Origin: Halorubrum distributum JCM 10118 | GTDB lineage: Archaea; Halobacteriota; Halobacteria; Halobacteriales; Haloferacaceae | NCBI RefSeq assembly: GCF_000337335.1 | Contig: NZ_AOJN01000049.1 | Location: forward strand, 277,885-341,884 | Length of the DNA stretch: 64,000 nt | Direction of reading: 5' to 3' | Shown here: piece by piece, positions 16,217 to 23,043 of the stretch | How positions within the stretch are numbered: position 1 is the stretch's first letter | Layout: every line of letters begins with the position of its first letter | Position numbers and translations under genes: made by a program | Notes under the pieces: generated by a model | What the model was told of the DNA's origin: nothing | What the model saw: only the letters and a program-made list of their open reading frames with translations | Database searches by the model: none

Positions 16217-17329
16217 TCAGTCGCCGTCGTACCCGCGCTCCGCGAGGAACGACTCGACCTCGCTCCGCGTCGGGAGTCCGGGCTGCGTGAACCGGCTCGT
16301 GCAGTTGATCGCGGCGACCGCGGCGGCGAACCTGACGCCGGAGGCGACGCCGTCGCGGGCGGCAGATGAATCCGCGGACGCTTCCGCCGATTCCCCCGCG
16401 ATCCACCGGTCGATCAGCCCGCCGGTGAACGCGTCGCCGGCCCCGGTCGTGTCGACCGTCTCGACGTCGAACGCGTCGAACTCGGTCGCCTCTCCCCCGG
16501 CAACCGCCGTCATCCCGTCCGCGCCGTGCGTGAGGACCGCGCGGGGCCACGTCGGGCCGCCTCGCGACCGCGATGCGGACGCCGCGTCGGATTCTCTCTC
16601 GGACGCGACCGCTCGGCGCTGTGCGTCCGCGACCCGTTCGACCGCCGCCTCCGCGGAGCCGAAGAACGCGGGCGCGGCGACCCCGTCGGCGACGAACAGG
16701 TCGGCCCGGTGGAGGAACCGGTGGATCGTCGCCGGTTCCGTCCCGCGTCCGACCAGCTCCTCGACGGACCCGGAGAGGTCGAAGATCAGCGCGGGCGGGC
16801 TCCCGCCCGAGTCGGCCGCGCTCTCCCGGAGCGACTCGACCCGGTCGAGGATCCGCCGCGCCGCGCGGTCGGGGGCGTAGGCGGTGAGGAAGACGGCGTC
16901 CGCGTCGGCCATCGCCGCGAGCGCGTCGTCGTCGGGACGGAGGCCGCGGAAGCTCTCGCCCGCCGTGACGATGGCGCGCTCCCCGTCCGGGTCGCGGAGG
17001 ATGAGCGACCTAGTGTGGGCGTCGTCGCCGACCGCGACGTGGGTCCCGTCGACGCCGGTCTCGGCGAGGTACGCCAGCGCGCGGCGCCCGTACTCGTCGT
17101 CGCCAACGCGGCTGACGAGCCCCGCGTCGCGGCCGAGTCGGTCGAGCGCGACCGCGACGTTGGCGCCGACGCCGCCGAACGCGGACGTGACTTCGCCGGC
17201 GAACGCGCCGCCGTCCGGCTGGGGGAGGTTGCTGACCGCGTACCACTCGTCGATGGCCGCGGCGCCGACCGAGAGAATCGCCGGTGAACCCCCCTCCGCG
17301 GCGTCGCCGGCGTCCGACTCCGGCGTCAC
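16217..17329 (-). CDS. PfkB family sugar/nucleoside kinase
   Basis: 370 aa from GTG 17327-17329, which overlaps the TGA of the upstream deaminase gene (GTGA). Ribokinase-type features: GGVGANVAVALDRLGRDAGL, DGTHVAVGDDAHTRSLILRD, and the PfkB signature 2 with catalytic Asp in VDTTGAGDAFTGGLIDRW. Two low-complexity Ser/Ala/Asp insertions are present. Substrates of this family include ribose, nucleosides and ribose 1-phosphate. Coupling to a nucleoside deaminase favours a nucleoside-derived substrate. Confidence 0.9.
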   Translation of the reverse strand: MTPESDAGDAAEGGSPAILSVGAAAIDEWYAVSNLPQPDGGAFAGEVTSAFGGVGANVAVALDRLGRDAGLVSRVGDDEYGRRALAYLAETGVDGTHVAVGDDAHTRSLILRDPDGERAIVTAGESFRGLRPDDDALAAMADADAVFLTAYAPDRAARRILDRVESLRESAADSGGSPPALIFDLSGSVEELVGRGTEPATIHRFLHRADLFVADGVAAPAFFGSAEAAVERVADAQRRAVASERESDAASASRSRGGPTWPRAVLTHGADGMTAVAGGEATEFDAFDVETVDTTGAGDAFTGGLIDRWIAGESAEASADSSAARDGVASGVRFAAAVAAINCTSRFTQPGLPTRSEVESFLAERGYDGD

Positions 17330-17847
17330 GGCTCGCGGAAGAAGTCGTCGTGGACCGCCATCGCGGCCTCGACCGCGATCGGCCCCTCGACGGTCGTGTC
17401 GCCGTCGGCGCGCCGGATCACTTCTTCGAGGGGGATCGGCACCACGTCCGCGGAGAGCTCGCCGAGCGTCTCGCCGTCGACGCCGAAGACGATCCGGCCG
17501 ATCCCCGCGTAGTGGATCGCCGTCGCGCACATGGGGCACGGCTCCGTGCTGGCGTACATCGTACAGGCCTCCAGCTCGTCGGCGTCGAACTCGCGCGCGG
17601 CCCAACGCGCGAGGGTCAGCTCCGGGTGCGCCGCCACGTCGCCCTCGGTCCGCGTCTCGTTTCGCGCCTCGCCGACGACCTCGCCGTCGACCGCGAGCAG
17701 CGCGCCGAACGGGGTGTTGCCGGCCTCTACCGCCTCCTCCGAGAGCCGGATCGTTCGCTCGACGTACTCCCGGTCGGTGGGGTCGTCGGGGAGGTCCTCA
17801 AGGTCCTGGAACTCGCCGGCGTCGCCGGCCGCGTCCGCGTCTGTCAT
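17326..17847 (-). CDS. Nucleoside/nucleobase deaminase (cytidine-deaminase-like zinc enzyme)
   Basis: 173 aa. Zinc site motifs: AHPELTLARWA (His and catalytic Glu; the usual H-A-E is H-P-E here) and STEPCPMCATAIHYAGI (PCxxC). The overall pattern AGNTPFGALLAVDGEVVGEARN resembles guanine deaminase/TadA-like deaminases. A 25-residue acidic N-terminal extension is present. It is translationally coupled to the PfkB kinase. Confidence 0.9.
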   Translation of the reverse strand: MTDADAAGDAGEFQDLEDLPDDPTDREYVERTIRLSEEAVEAGNTPFGALLAVDGEVVGEARNETRTEGDVAAHPELTLARWAAREFDADELEACTMYASTEPCPMCATAIHYAGIGRIVFGVDGETLGELSADVVPIPLEEVIRRADGDTTVEGPIAVEAAMAVHDDFFREP

Positions 17848-17871
17848 ACGCCCCCGTACGCCTCCGGATAC

Positions 17872-18198
17872 CTAACGGTTGGTACCGCCGTCGTCGGACG
17901 ACTTCGGGCGGTCGTCGTCCGGCGGCCGCCCGCTGCCCTCGTCCGAGTCGGTGGGGGCCGCCGCGTCCTGCGACTCCCGCACGTCGCGGAGCGCGTCGAC
18001 CGCGTCGTCGGTGGCGCTCGCGGTCCGGGTCTCGGTGGCGGCCGCTGGGTCGAGCCCGTTGGGTTGGTCATCGTTCGTCGCGCTTTCGTCGGCCTCGTCG
18101 GCGTCGCTCGCGCCCGTCTCGTCGCCCGATTCGCCCGCGCCGTCGGCCTCGTCGTCCGCGCCGAAGAGCCACGCGCGGACCGCGTCGATGAATCCCAT
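17872..18198 (-). CDS. Small acidic haloarchaeal protein, unknown function
   Basis: 108 aa. Only the first 12 residues (MGFIDAVRAWLF) are hydrophobic and amphipathic. The rest is low-complexity Asp/Glu/Ser/Thr with one short helix (DDAVDALRDVRESQDAA). Likely intrinsically disordered with a membrane- or partner-binding N-terminal helix. It is encoded tightly downstream of the next minus-strand gene (18 bp), which supports it being real. Confidence 0.5.
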   Translation of the reverse strand: MGFIDAVRAWLFGADDEADGAGESGDETGASDADEADESATNDDQPNGLDPAAATETRTASATDDAVDALRDVRESQDAAAPTDSDEGSGRPPDDDRPKSSDDGGTNR

Positions 18199-18216
18199 GG
18201 ATCTGTGTGGTCGTCG

Positions 18217-18960
18217 TCAGTAGTTCCTGAACAGCAGCGCGCGCACGTCGTCTTTCGTCCGCGCCGTCTCGACGCTCCCGTCGGGGAGGTCGACCTCGTA
18301 CCGCGCGTCGCCGTCCCCCTCTCGCCACTTGTCGGCATGGGTGTCGAGGAGGCTCATCATCGCGTCCAGCTGGCCGGCGCCGCCGTCGTCGCCTCCGGTA
18401 GCGTCTCCATCGGCGTCGTCTTCGCTTGCTTCGTCCTCGACCGAGTCGCTTTCGTCGGCGGCGTCCTCCACTGGCCCATCCGTGGACTCGACCGCGTCGA
18501 GGTCGACGTCGACGCGCGCGAAGGGGTCGGCGGCGAGCGCCTCGGCGGCGTCGAGGATCGCGTCGACGAGCTCGTCCTTCGTCATCCCGCTGCGCCCGGT
18601 GACGTCGAAGGCGGCGGCGATGTCGGACAGGTCCATCGGATCGTCCGGGTCGGGGTCGCTGTCCCGTCGGTTCCGCGCCGAGAGGAGTTCGCGGGCGCGG
18701 TCGCGGTCGAACGGGACCGCGTCGGCCGCCGCTTCGCCCACGGCGTCGGTCGGCTCGTCGCCGGTGTCGTCGCCTCCCCCGTCGCCCGTCGGCGCCGCGA
18801 CGCGTTCGGGGTCGTCGACGGCGTCCGCGAGGTCGAGCAGGTACGAGAGCGCGTCCTCGCGGTCGACGGAGGCGTACGTGCCGGCGTGGGCCGCTTCCAG
18901 CTCCTCGCGGAGCGCTTCGATCCGGTCGGCGTGGTCGTCGGTGATGTCGAGCGTGGGCAT
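18217..18960 (-). CDS. Acidic haloarchaeal protein with SAP/Rho-N-like segment
   Basis: 247 aa. N-terminal part: MPTLDITDDHADRIEALREE, a ribbon-helix-helix-like opening with a following helix. The middle segment (SDIAAAFDVTGRSGMTKDEL followed by VDAILDAAEAL) resembles SAP or Rho N-terminal helix-extended-loop-helix domains. Long acidic linkers follow, and a short C-terminal beta segment (ARYEVDLPDGSVETARTKDD) closes it. Nucleic-acid binding is a reasonable inference, not shown. Confidence 0.65.
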   Translation of the reverse strand: MPTLDITDDHADRIEALREELEAAHAGTYASVDREDALSYLLDLADAVDDPERVAAPTGDGGGDDTGDEPTDAVGEAAADAVPFDRDRARELLSARNRRDSDPDPDDPMDLSDIAAAFDVTGRSGMTKDELVDAILDAAEALAADPFARVDVDLDAVESTDGPVEDAADESDSVEDEASEDDADGDATGGDDGGAGQLDAMMSLLDTHADKWREGDGDARYEVDLPDGSVETARTKDDVRALLFRNY

Positions 18961-18999
18961 AGTGTGGGTCCGGGGCTACTGGTTCTGTGGCTCGGGCGG

Positions 19000-19176
19000 C
19001 TACTGGTTCTCCTCGAAGCGCGCGAGCGCGTCCGCCCAGCTCTCGGCGAACTCCGGCTCGCCGGAGTGGTCGGCCTCCACGTCGGCGTAGCCGCAGTCGT
19101 CGCAGGCGACGGCGGTGGCGGCGCCGAGCGAGAGCGACGACAGCTCGGCGCCGCAGCGGGGGCACTCGTGCGACAC
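19000..19176 (-). CDS. Small CPxCG-type zinc-finger protein (58 aa)
   Basis: A short gene reading from GTG 19174-19176 to TAG 19000-19002. The protein starts MSHECPRCGAELSSLSL and continues AVACDDCGYADVE. It therefore has two CxxC knuckles (CPRC and CDDC) that can bind one zinc, followed by an acidic amphipathic helix (AESWADALARFEENQ). Tiny two-knuckle zinc proteins are common in haloarchaea and some affect motility or biofilms. It lies just upstream of and codirectional with the SAP-like gene. Confidence 0.75.
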   Translation of the reverse strand: MSHECPRCGAELSSLSLGAATAVACDDCGYADVEADHSGEPEFAESWADALARFEENQ

Positions 19177-19321
19177 GGATGCTCGCGTGGAACCTCGTCG
19201 CCCGCGGTGAAAAACGCACGGGTCGGGTGGGTGCGTCGACGGACGGGAACGCGATCGGAGCGGCGGGCGAACGGTGCGCCGCCGGGGTAACAGTCATTAC
19301 ACTCGGCGGAAACGTTCGGAT

Positions 19322-20275
19322 ATGAGCGAAGCGGACGCCGAGAACGTCCTCATCGAGTACTACCGTCGCTACGTCGGCGACCCGGACCGGACGATCGACG
19401 TGTACGCCGGCTTCGGGCTGTTCTCCGCCGGCATCGCGCTCGGGGTGATCGGGGTCGTCGTGTTCCTCTACAGCGCCACGCTCGACCCGACCGCGGCCTC
19501 GACGTTCGCGGTCCGCGAGGTCGCCGCGGTTGCGGGCGCCGTGGGACTCCCCGCGCTGCTGTTCGGCATCGTCGTCCTCCTGCCGGTCGACCGCCGGATG
19601 CTGTACCTCGCGGGCGCCGGGATCGCGGTCACGCTCGCCGCCACGGGCGCGTTCACCTGGGCGTACCCACACAACTGGAACGTCGTCGTCAACACGGACT
19701 ACAGCGCGCGGATCGTCGCCGTCTACGCGCTCGGACTGGTGGCGGTCATCGGCGCCACGGGCGGCGCCCTGGTCGCGCACCGCGTCGAGCGCGTCGCGGG
19801 CGGCGCGGGCGCGGCGGGCGCGGCGGGCGGTGCGGGCACCGAGGGCGGCGTCGCGGACGCGAGCGGCGGGTCGGGGTCGGAAGCGGCCGGCTCCGGCGGC
19901 GAGGCGGTCACCGAGGAGTCGGTTCGCGCGGACATCGAGCGCGAGCTGGAGGACGCGGAGCTGACGTGGGGCGGCGTCGAGCGCTCCGAGACGCGCCGGC
20001 TGGAGCTGAACACGAGCGCCGTCGACGAGGCCGACGTCGACGCCGAGAAGCTCGCGGGGTCGGCGACCGAGACCCGGACGACCTCCGGCACGGTCAACGA
20101 CGCGGTCTCCGAGTTGAAGGGGCTTCAGGGCGGGGACGTGAAGACCGACAGCGGGCAGGGCACCGACGACCAGGCCGCGAAGCTCCGCGAGCTGCGCGAG
20201 CAACAGCGGAAGGAGGCCGAAGAGGACGACGAGGACGGCTCCGTCGTCGACAGGATCAAGGGCCTGTTCGGCTGA
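19322..20275 (+). CDS. Haloarchaeal membrane protein, unknown function
   Basis: 317 aa from ATG 19322. Four hydrophobic segments lie in residues 25-170 (AGFGLFSAGIALGVIGVVVF; VAAVAGAVGLPALLFGIVVL; YLAGAGIAVTLAATGAF; IVAVYALGLVAVIGATGGAL). A Gly/Ala-rich linker and an acidic cytoplasmic tail of about 140 residues with charged helices follow (LRELREQQRKEAEEDDEDG). The pattern suggests an inner-membrane scaffold. No transport motif seen. Confidence 0.7.
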   Translation: MSEADAENVLIEYYRRYVGDPDRTIDVYAGFGLFSAGIALGVIGVVVFLYSATLDPTAASTFAVREVAAVAGAVGLPALLFGIVVLLPVDRRMLYLAGAGIAVTLAATGAFTWAYPHNWNVVVNTDYSARIVAVYALGLVAVIGATGGALVAHRVERVAGGAGAAGAAGGAGTEGGVADASGGSGSEAAGSGGEAVTEESVRADIERELEDAELTWGGVERSETRRLELNTSAVDEADVDAEKLAGSATETRTTSGTVNDAVSELKGLQGGDVKTDSGQGTDDQAAKLRELREQQRKEAEEDDEDGSVVDRIKGLFG

Positions 20276-20350
20276 ATCGGGCTGGCTACGTTCGATAGTA
20301 TTTATAAAAAGGTGGTTCGGTTGAGGGCGTCGCCGTGTTCTCAGCCGGTT

Positions 20351-20359
20351 ATTTATAAG
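20351..20359 (+). promoter_or_regulatory. TATA-like box in front of repeat copy C
   Basis: atttataag lies 21 nt before the conserved start (cgaacaccgcc) of copy C. This equals the TATA-to-start spacing of genes in this window. A second tttataa-like run lies further upstream at about 20299-20306. Confidence 0.5.
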
Positions 20360-20380
20360 AGATAGATGCGCGGTTGGCGA

Positions 20381-20705
20381 CGAACACCGCCAAAGCCCCA
20401 GTCGCGAGGGCGGCGCACGCTCGCTGTCGCCCGAAAATCGTAGATTTTCGGGATGACGAGACGCCTCCGGCGTCTCGAACCACGCGCCTCACTCGGTCGC
20501 TCGCGCTGCTCGCTCCCTCGTTGCGGTGCTTACGTCGCCTGCGCCGCCCTCGCGACTGCCCCGTTGAGTCCCGCCCCGCACTGCTCCGCACAGCACCTCT
20601 CACCGCCCCAGCCTCGCCGCTCACGCCCTGCGGGCGTTCGCGGCGTCCCTCGCGCGTGCTCCTCGCGGCCGCCTCCGGCGGCCACTCGCAGGCACGCGCC
20701 ACCGC
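20381..20705 (+). repeat. Structured intergenic repeat, copy C (ncRNA candidate)
   Basis: Element 105 nt behind the stop of the membrane protein gene, same orientation; it fills most of the 20276-20789 gap. Stem I is perfect over 18 bp: 20400-20417 (AGTCGCGAGGGCGGCGCA) with 20540-20557. The loop of stem I holds two extra hairpins, 20430-20452 (CCCGAAAATC/GATTTTCGGG) and 20458-20476 (GAGACGCC/GGCGTCTC). The middle stem (around 20612-20646) has ACGCCC/GGGCGT and CGCCGC/GCGGCG pairs. Stem III is 20651-20700. Shared linkers are CCAAAGCCCCAG, GTGCTTACGTCGCC, CTGCCCC and CCCCAGCCTCG. Confidence 0.82.
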
Positions 20706-20759
20706 GAATCGATTTATGAATGCCTGCGGGCTAATCGTCCGACGGCCGTCGCTCGCCCA

Positions 20760-20767
20760 TTTATATA
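20760..20767 (+). promoter_or_regulatory. TATA box for the PHP gene
   Basis: tttatata lies 22 nt before the GTG at 20790 and supports the GTG start of a leaderless mRNA. Confidence 0.62.
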
Positions 20768-20789
20768 CCTCCCGCCGCGTAGTTCGGGC

Positions 20790-21710
20790 GTGTCCCGCGT
20801 CACCGTCAGCATCGACCCGCACGTCCACTCCGAGGGGAGCTACGACGGCCACGAGCCGGTCGAGCTGATTCTCGAACACGCGGCCGAAATCGGGCTCGAC
20901 GCGGTCGTCATCACCGACCACGACGTAATCCGGGAGTCGAAACGCGCGGCCGAGATCGCCCCCGAGTACGGGCTGATCGGCATTCCCGGCGTGGAGGTGT
21001 CGACCGCGCACGGCCACCTGCTCGCGGTCGGCGTCGAGCGGATGCCGCCCCGCGGGCGCTCGTACGCCGAGACGGTCCGCTGGATCCGCGACCGCGGCGG
21101 GGTCGCCATCGTCCCGCACCCGTTCCAGCGCTCGCGCCACGGCGTCCGCCAGCGCAACATCCCGACGCCCGGGTCGGCCGAGGACGCGGACGAGCCCGTC
21201 GCGGCGGACGGCGCCCCCGAAGCCGGGGCCGTCGAGGCGGACCCCGAGCCGGAGCCCGCCGCGGCGGTCGCCGAGGTGGACGCGATCGAGGTGTTCAACG
21301 CGTGGCTGTTCACCGGGTACCGCAACCGTCGCGCGCGTCGGTTCGCGGCCGAACACGGCTATCCCGGCGTCGCCGCGAGCGACGCGCACCACCTCCAGTA
21401 CGTCGGCCGGGCGTTCACGGAGCTGACGGTCGAGGGCGTCGAGTCCGTTCACGACGTCACGGCCGACGACGTGCTGGCGGCGATCCGCCGCGGCACGACG
21501 ACCGTCGAGGGGCGGCGCGCGCCGATCCGGATGGCGGCGAAACACTACGTCGGCGCGGCCGGGCGCCGCTCGGCGTACTACGCGCGGACCGGCGCGGCCC
21601 GGGGCGCGCGCGCCACCAAGCGGACCGCGGTGGACGGGGCGGTGGCCGCGAAGGTCGCCGCGCTCCAGTCGATCCACCGCACGCGGCGGTTCCTCTCCTG
21701 GTTCGCCTGA
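20790..21710 (+). CDS. PHP domain metal-dependent phosphoesterase
   Basis: 306 aa from GTG 20790. PHP metal ligands are visible: IDPHVHSEGSYDGH (H-x-H), VVITDHDVIRES, IPGVEVSTAHGH and VAIVPHPFQRSRHG; the last site is GVAASDAHHLQYVG. Family members hydrolyse phosphoesters of nucleotides or sugars using three metals. An acidic insertion (about residues 125-155) separates the conserved blocks. The C-terminal 80 residues are basic and helical. It carries a PHP-associated C-terminal region, and its substrate is unknown. Confidence 0.9.
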   Translation: MSRVTVSIDPHVHSEGSYDGHEPVELILEHAAEIGLDAVVITDHDVIRESKRAAEIAPEYGLIGIPGVEVSTAHGHLLAVGVERMPPRGRSYAETVRWIRDRGGVAIVPHPFQRSRHGVRQRNIPTPGSAEDADEPVAADGAPEAGAVEADPEPEPAAAVAEVDAIEVFNAWLFTGYRNRRARRFAAEHGYPGVAASDAHHLQYVGRAFTELTVEGVESVHDVTADDVLAAIRRGTTTVEGRRAPIRMAAKHYVGAAGRRSAYYARTGAARGARATKRTAVDGAVAAKVAALQSIHRTRRFLSWFA

Positions 21711-21777
21711 GAACGAGACCCGGCGAGCCGGCGCCCGCGGAGAACGGGTTTTTGCCCGCGGCCGCGAATGTACTCCC

Positions 21778-23043
21778 ATGAGCCACGACAGACGCGAGTC
21801 CGGGTTCAAGCGGCGGACCCGGGTCGCGGACGCGAGGGCGACGCTGCTCGACGCCGTCACGCCCCACGACCGGACGGAGTTGGTCCCGGTCGAGGCGGCG
21901 GACGGGCGGGTCGTCGCCGAACCGATCGACGCGCCCGCGCCGGTGCCGGGGTACGACCGCGCCGCGATGGACGGGTACGCGGTCCGCGCGAGCGACACCT
22001 TCGGCGCGGGCGACCGCTCGCCCGCGGTCCTCGCGTCGAAGCCAGCCGAATCGGACGCGGTCGCGCCCGGCGAGGCCGCGCGCGTCCACACCGGCAGCGC
22101 GGTGCCCGAGGGCGCGGACGCCGTCGTGATGGTCGAACAAGCGGAGGAGGTCGGCGACGAGGTGGAGGTGTTCGACGCGGTCGCGACCGGCGAGAACGTC
22201 GGCGAGGCCGGCGAGGACGTCGCCGACGGCCAACGCCTCTACGAGCCCGGGCACGTCCTGCGGCCCTCCGACATCGGCCTCCTGCGGTCGGTCGGTCTCG
22301 ACAGCGCGCCGGTCCGCGAGCCGCCCGAGGTCGCCGTCATTCCGACCGGCGAGGAGCTGGTCGAGTCCGACCCCGACCCCGGCGAGGTGATCGAGACGAA
22401 CGGGCTCACGGTCTCCCGGCTCGTCGAGCGCTGGGGCGGCGAGGCGCGCTACCGCGACGTGGTCACCGACGACCCGGACGCGCTGCGCGAGGCGGTGGAG
22501 TCCGACCTCGACGCCGACGTGGTCGTCACCACCGGCGGCTCCTCCGTCGGCGAGCGCGACCTGATCCCCGAGGTCGTCGACGGCCTCGGCGAGGTGCTCG
22601 TCCACGGCGTCGCACTGAAACCCGGCCACCCGGTGTGCCTCGGGACCGCCGAGGGGACGCCGATCGTGTCGCTCCCGGGTTACCCGGTCGCGTGCATCGT
22701 CAACGCGGCGCAGTTCCTCCGGCCCGCGACGAAGCGGGCGGGCGGGACCGACGCCGAGCCGTTCCCGACGCGGCGCGCGACGCTCGACCGGAAGATCGCG
22801 AGCGAGCCCGGCGTGCGGACGTTCGCGCGGGTGACGCTCTCGGAGCCGGTCGACGGTGCCGATTCGACTGACGGCGACGACGCCGACGACGCGCTCCCGA
22901 CCGCGACGCCGACGCGCGCCAGCGGCTCCGGCATCCTCTCCAGCGTCGCGCTCGCCGACGGCTGGGTGGTCGTCCCCGAGCCGCGGGAGGGACTCGACGC
23001 CGGCGAGGCCGTCGACGTGGAGCTGTGGGAGGTGACCGAATGA
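21778..23043 (+). CDS. moeA: Molybdopterin molybdenumtransferase MoeA (first copy)
   Basis: 421 aa, ATG 21778. MoeA hallmarks: PVPGYDRAAMDGYAVRASDT (domain I), HTGSAVPEGADAVVMVEQ, VAVIPTGEELVE, VVVTTGGSSVGERDLIPEVV (MPT-binding loop), HGVALKPGHPVCLG and VSLPGYPVACIVN. It inserts molybdenum (or tungsten) into adenylylated molybdopterin. ATGA overlap with the second MoeA gene shows cotranscription. Confidence 0.94.
   Translation: MSHDRRESGFKRRTRVADARATLLDAVTPHDRTELVPVEAADGRVVAEPIDAPAPVPGYDRAAMDGYAVRASDTFGAGDRSPAVLASKPAESDAVAPGEAARVHTGSAVPEGADAVVMVEQAEEVGDEVEVFDAVATGENVGEAGEDVADGQRLYEPGHVLRPSDIGLLRSVGLDSAPVREPPEVAVIPTGEELVESDPDPGEVIETNGLTVSRLVERWGGEARYRDVVTDDPDALREAVESDLDADVVVTTGGSSVGERDLIPEVVDGLGEVLVHGVALKPGHPVCLGTAEGTPIVSLPGYPVACIVNAAQFLRPATKRAGGTDAEPFPTRRATLDRKIASEPGVRTFARVTLSEPVDGADSTDGDDADDALPTATPTRASGSGILSSVALADGWVVVPEPREGLDAGEAVDVELWEVTE

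Noticed and set aside
20374-20868. Short Arg/Pro/Ser-rich frames inside the structured repeats, as here in copy C
   Set aside because: Frames are not conserved between the four copies, while base-paired arms are. Composition is that of noncoding GC-rich DNA.
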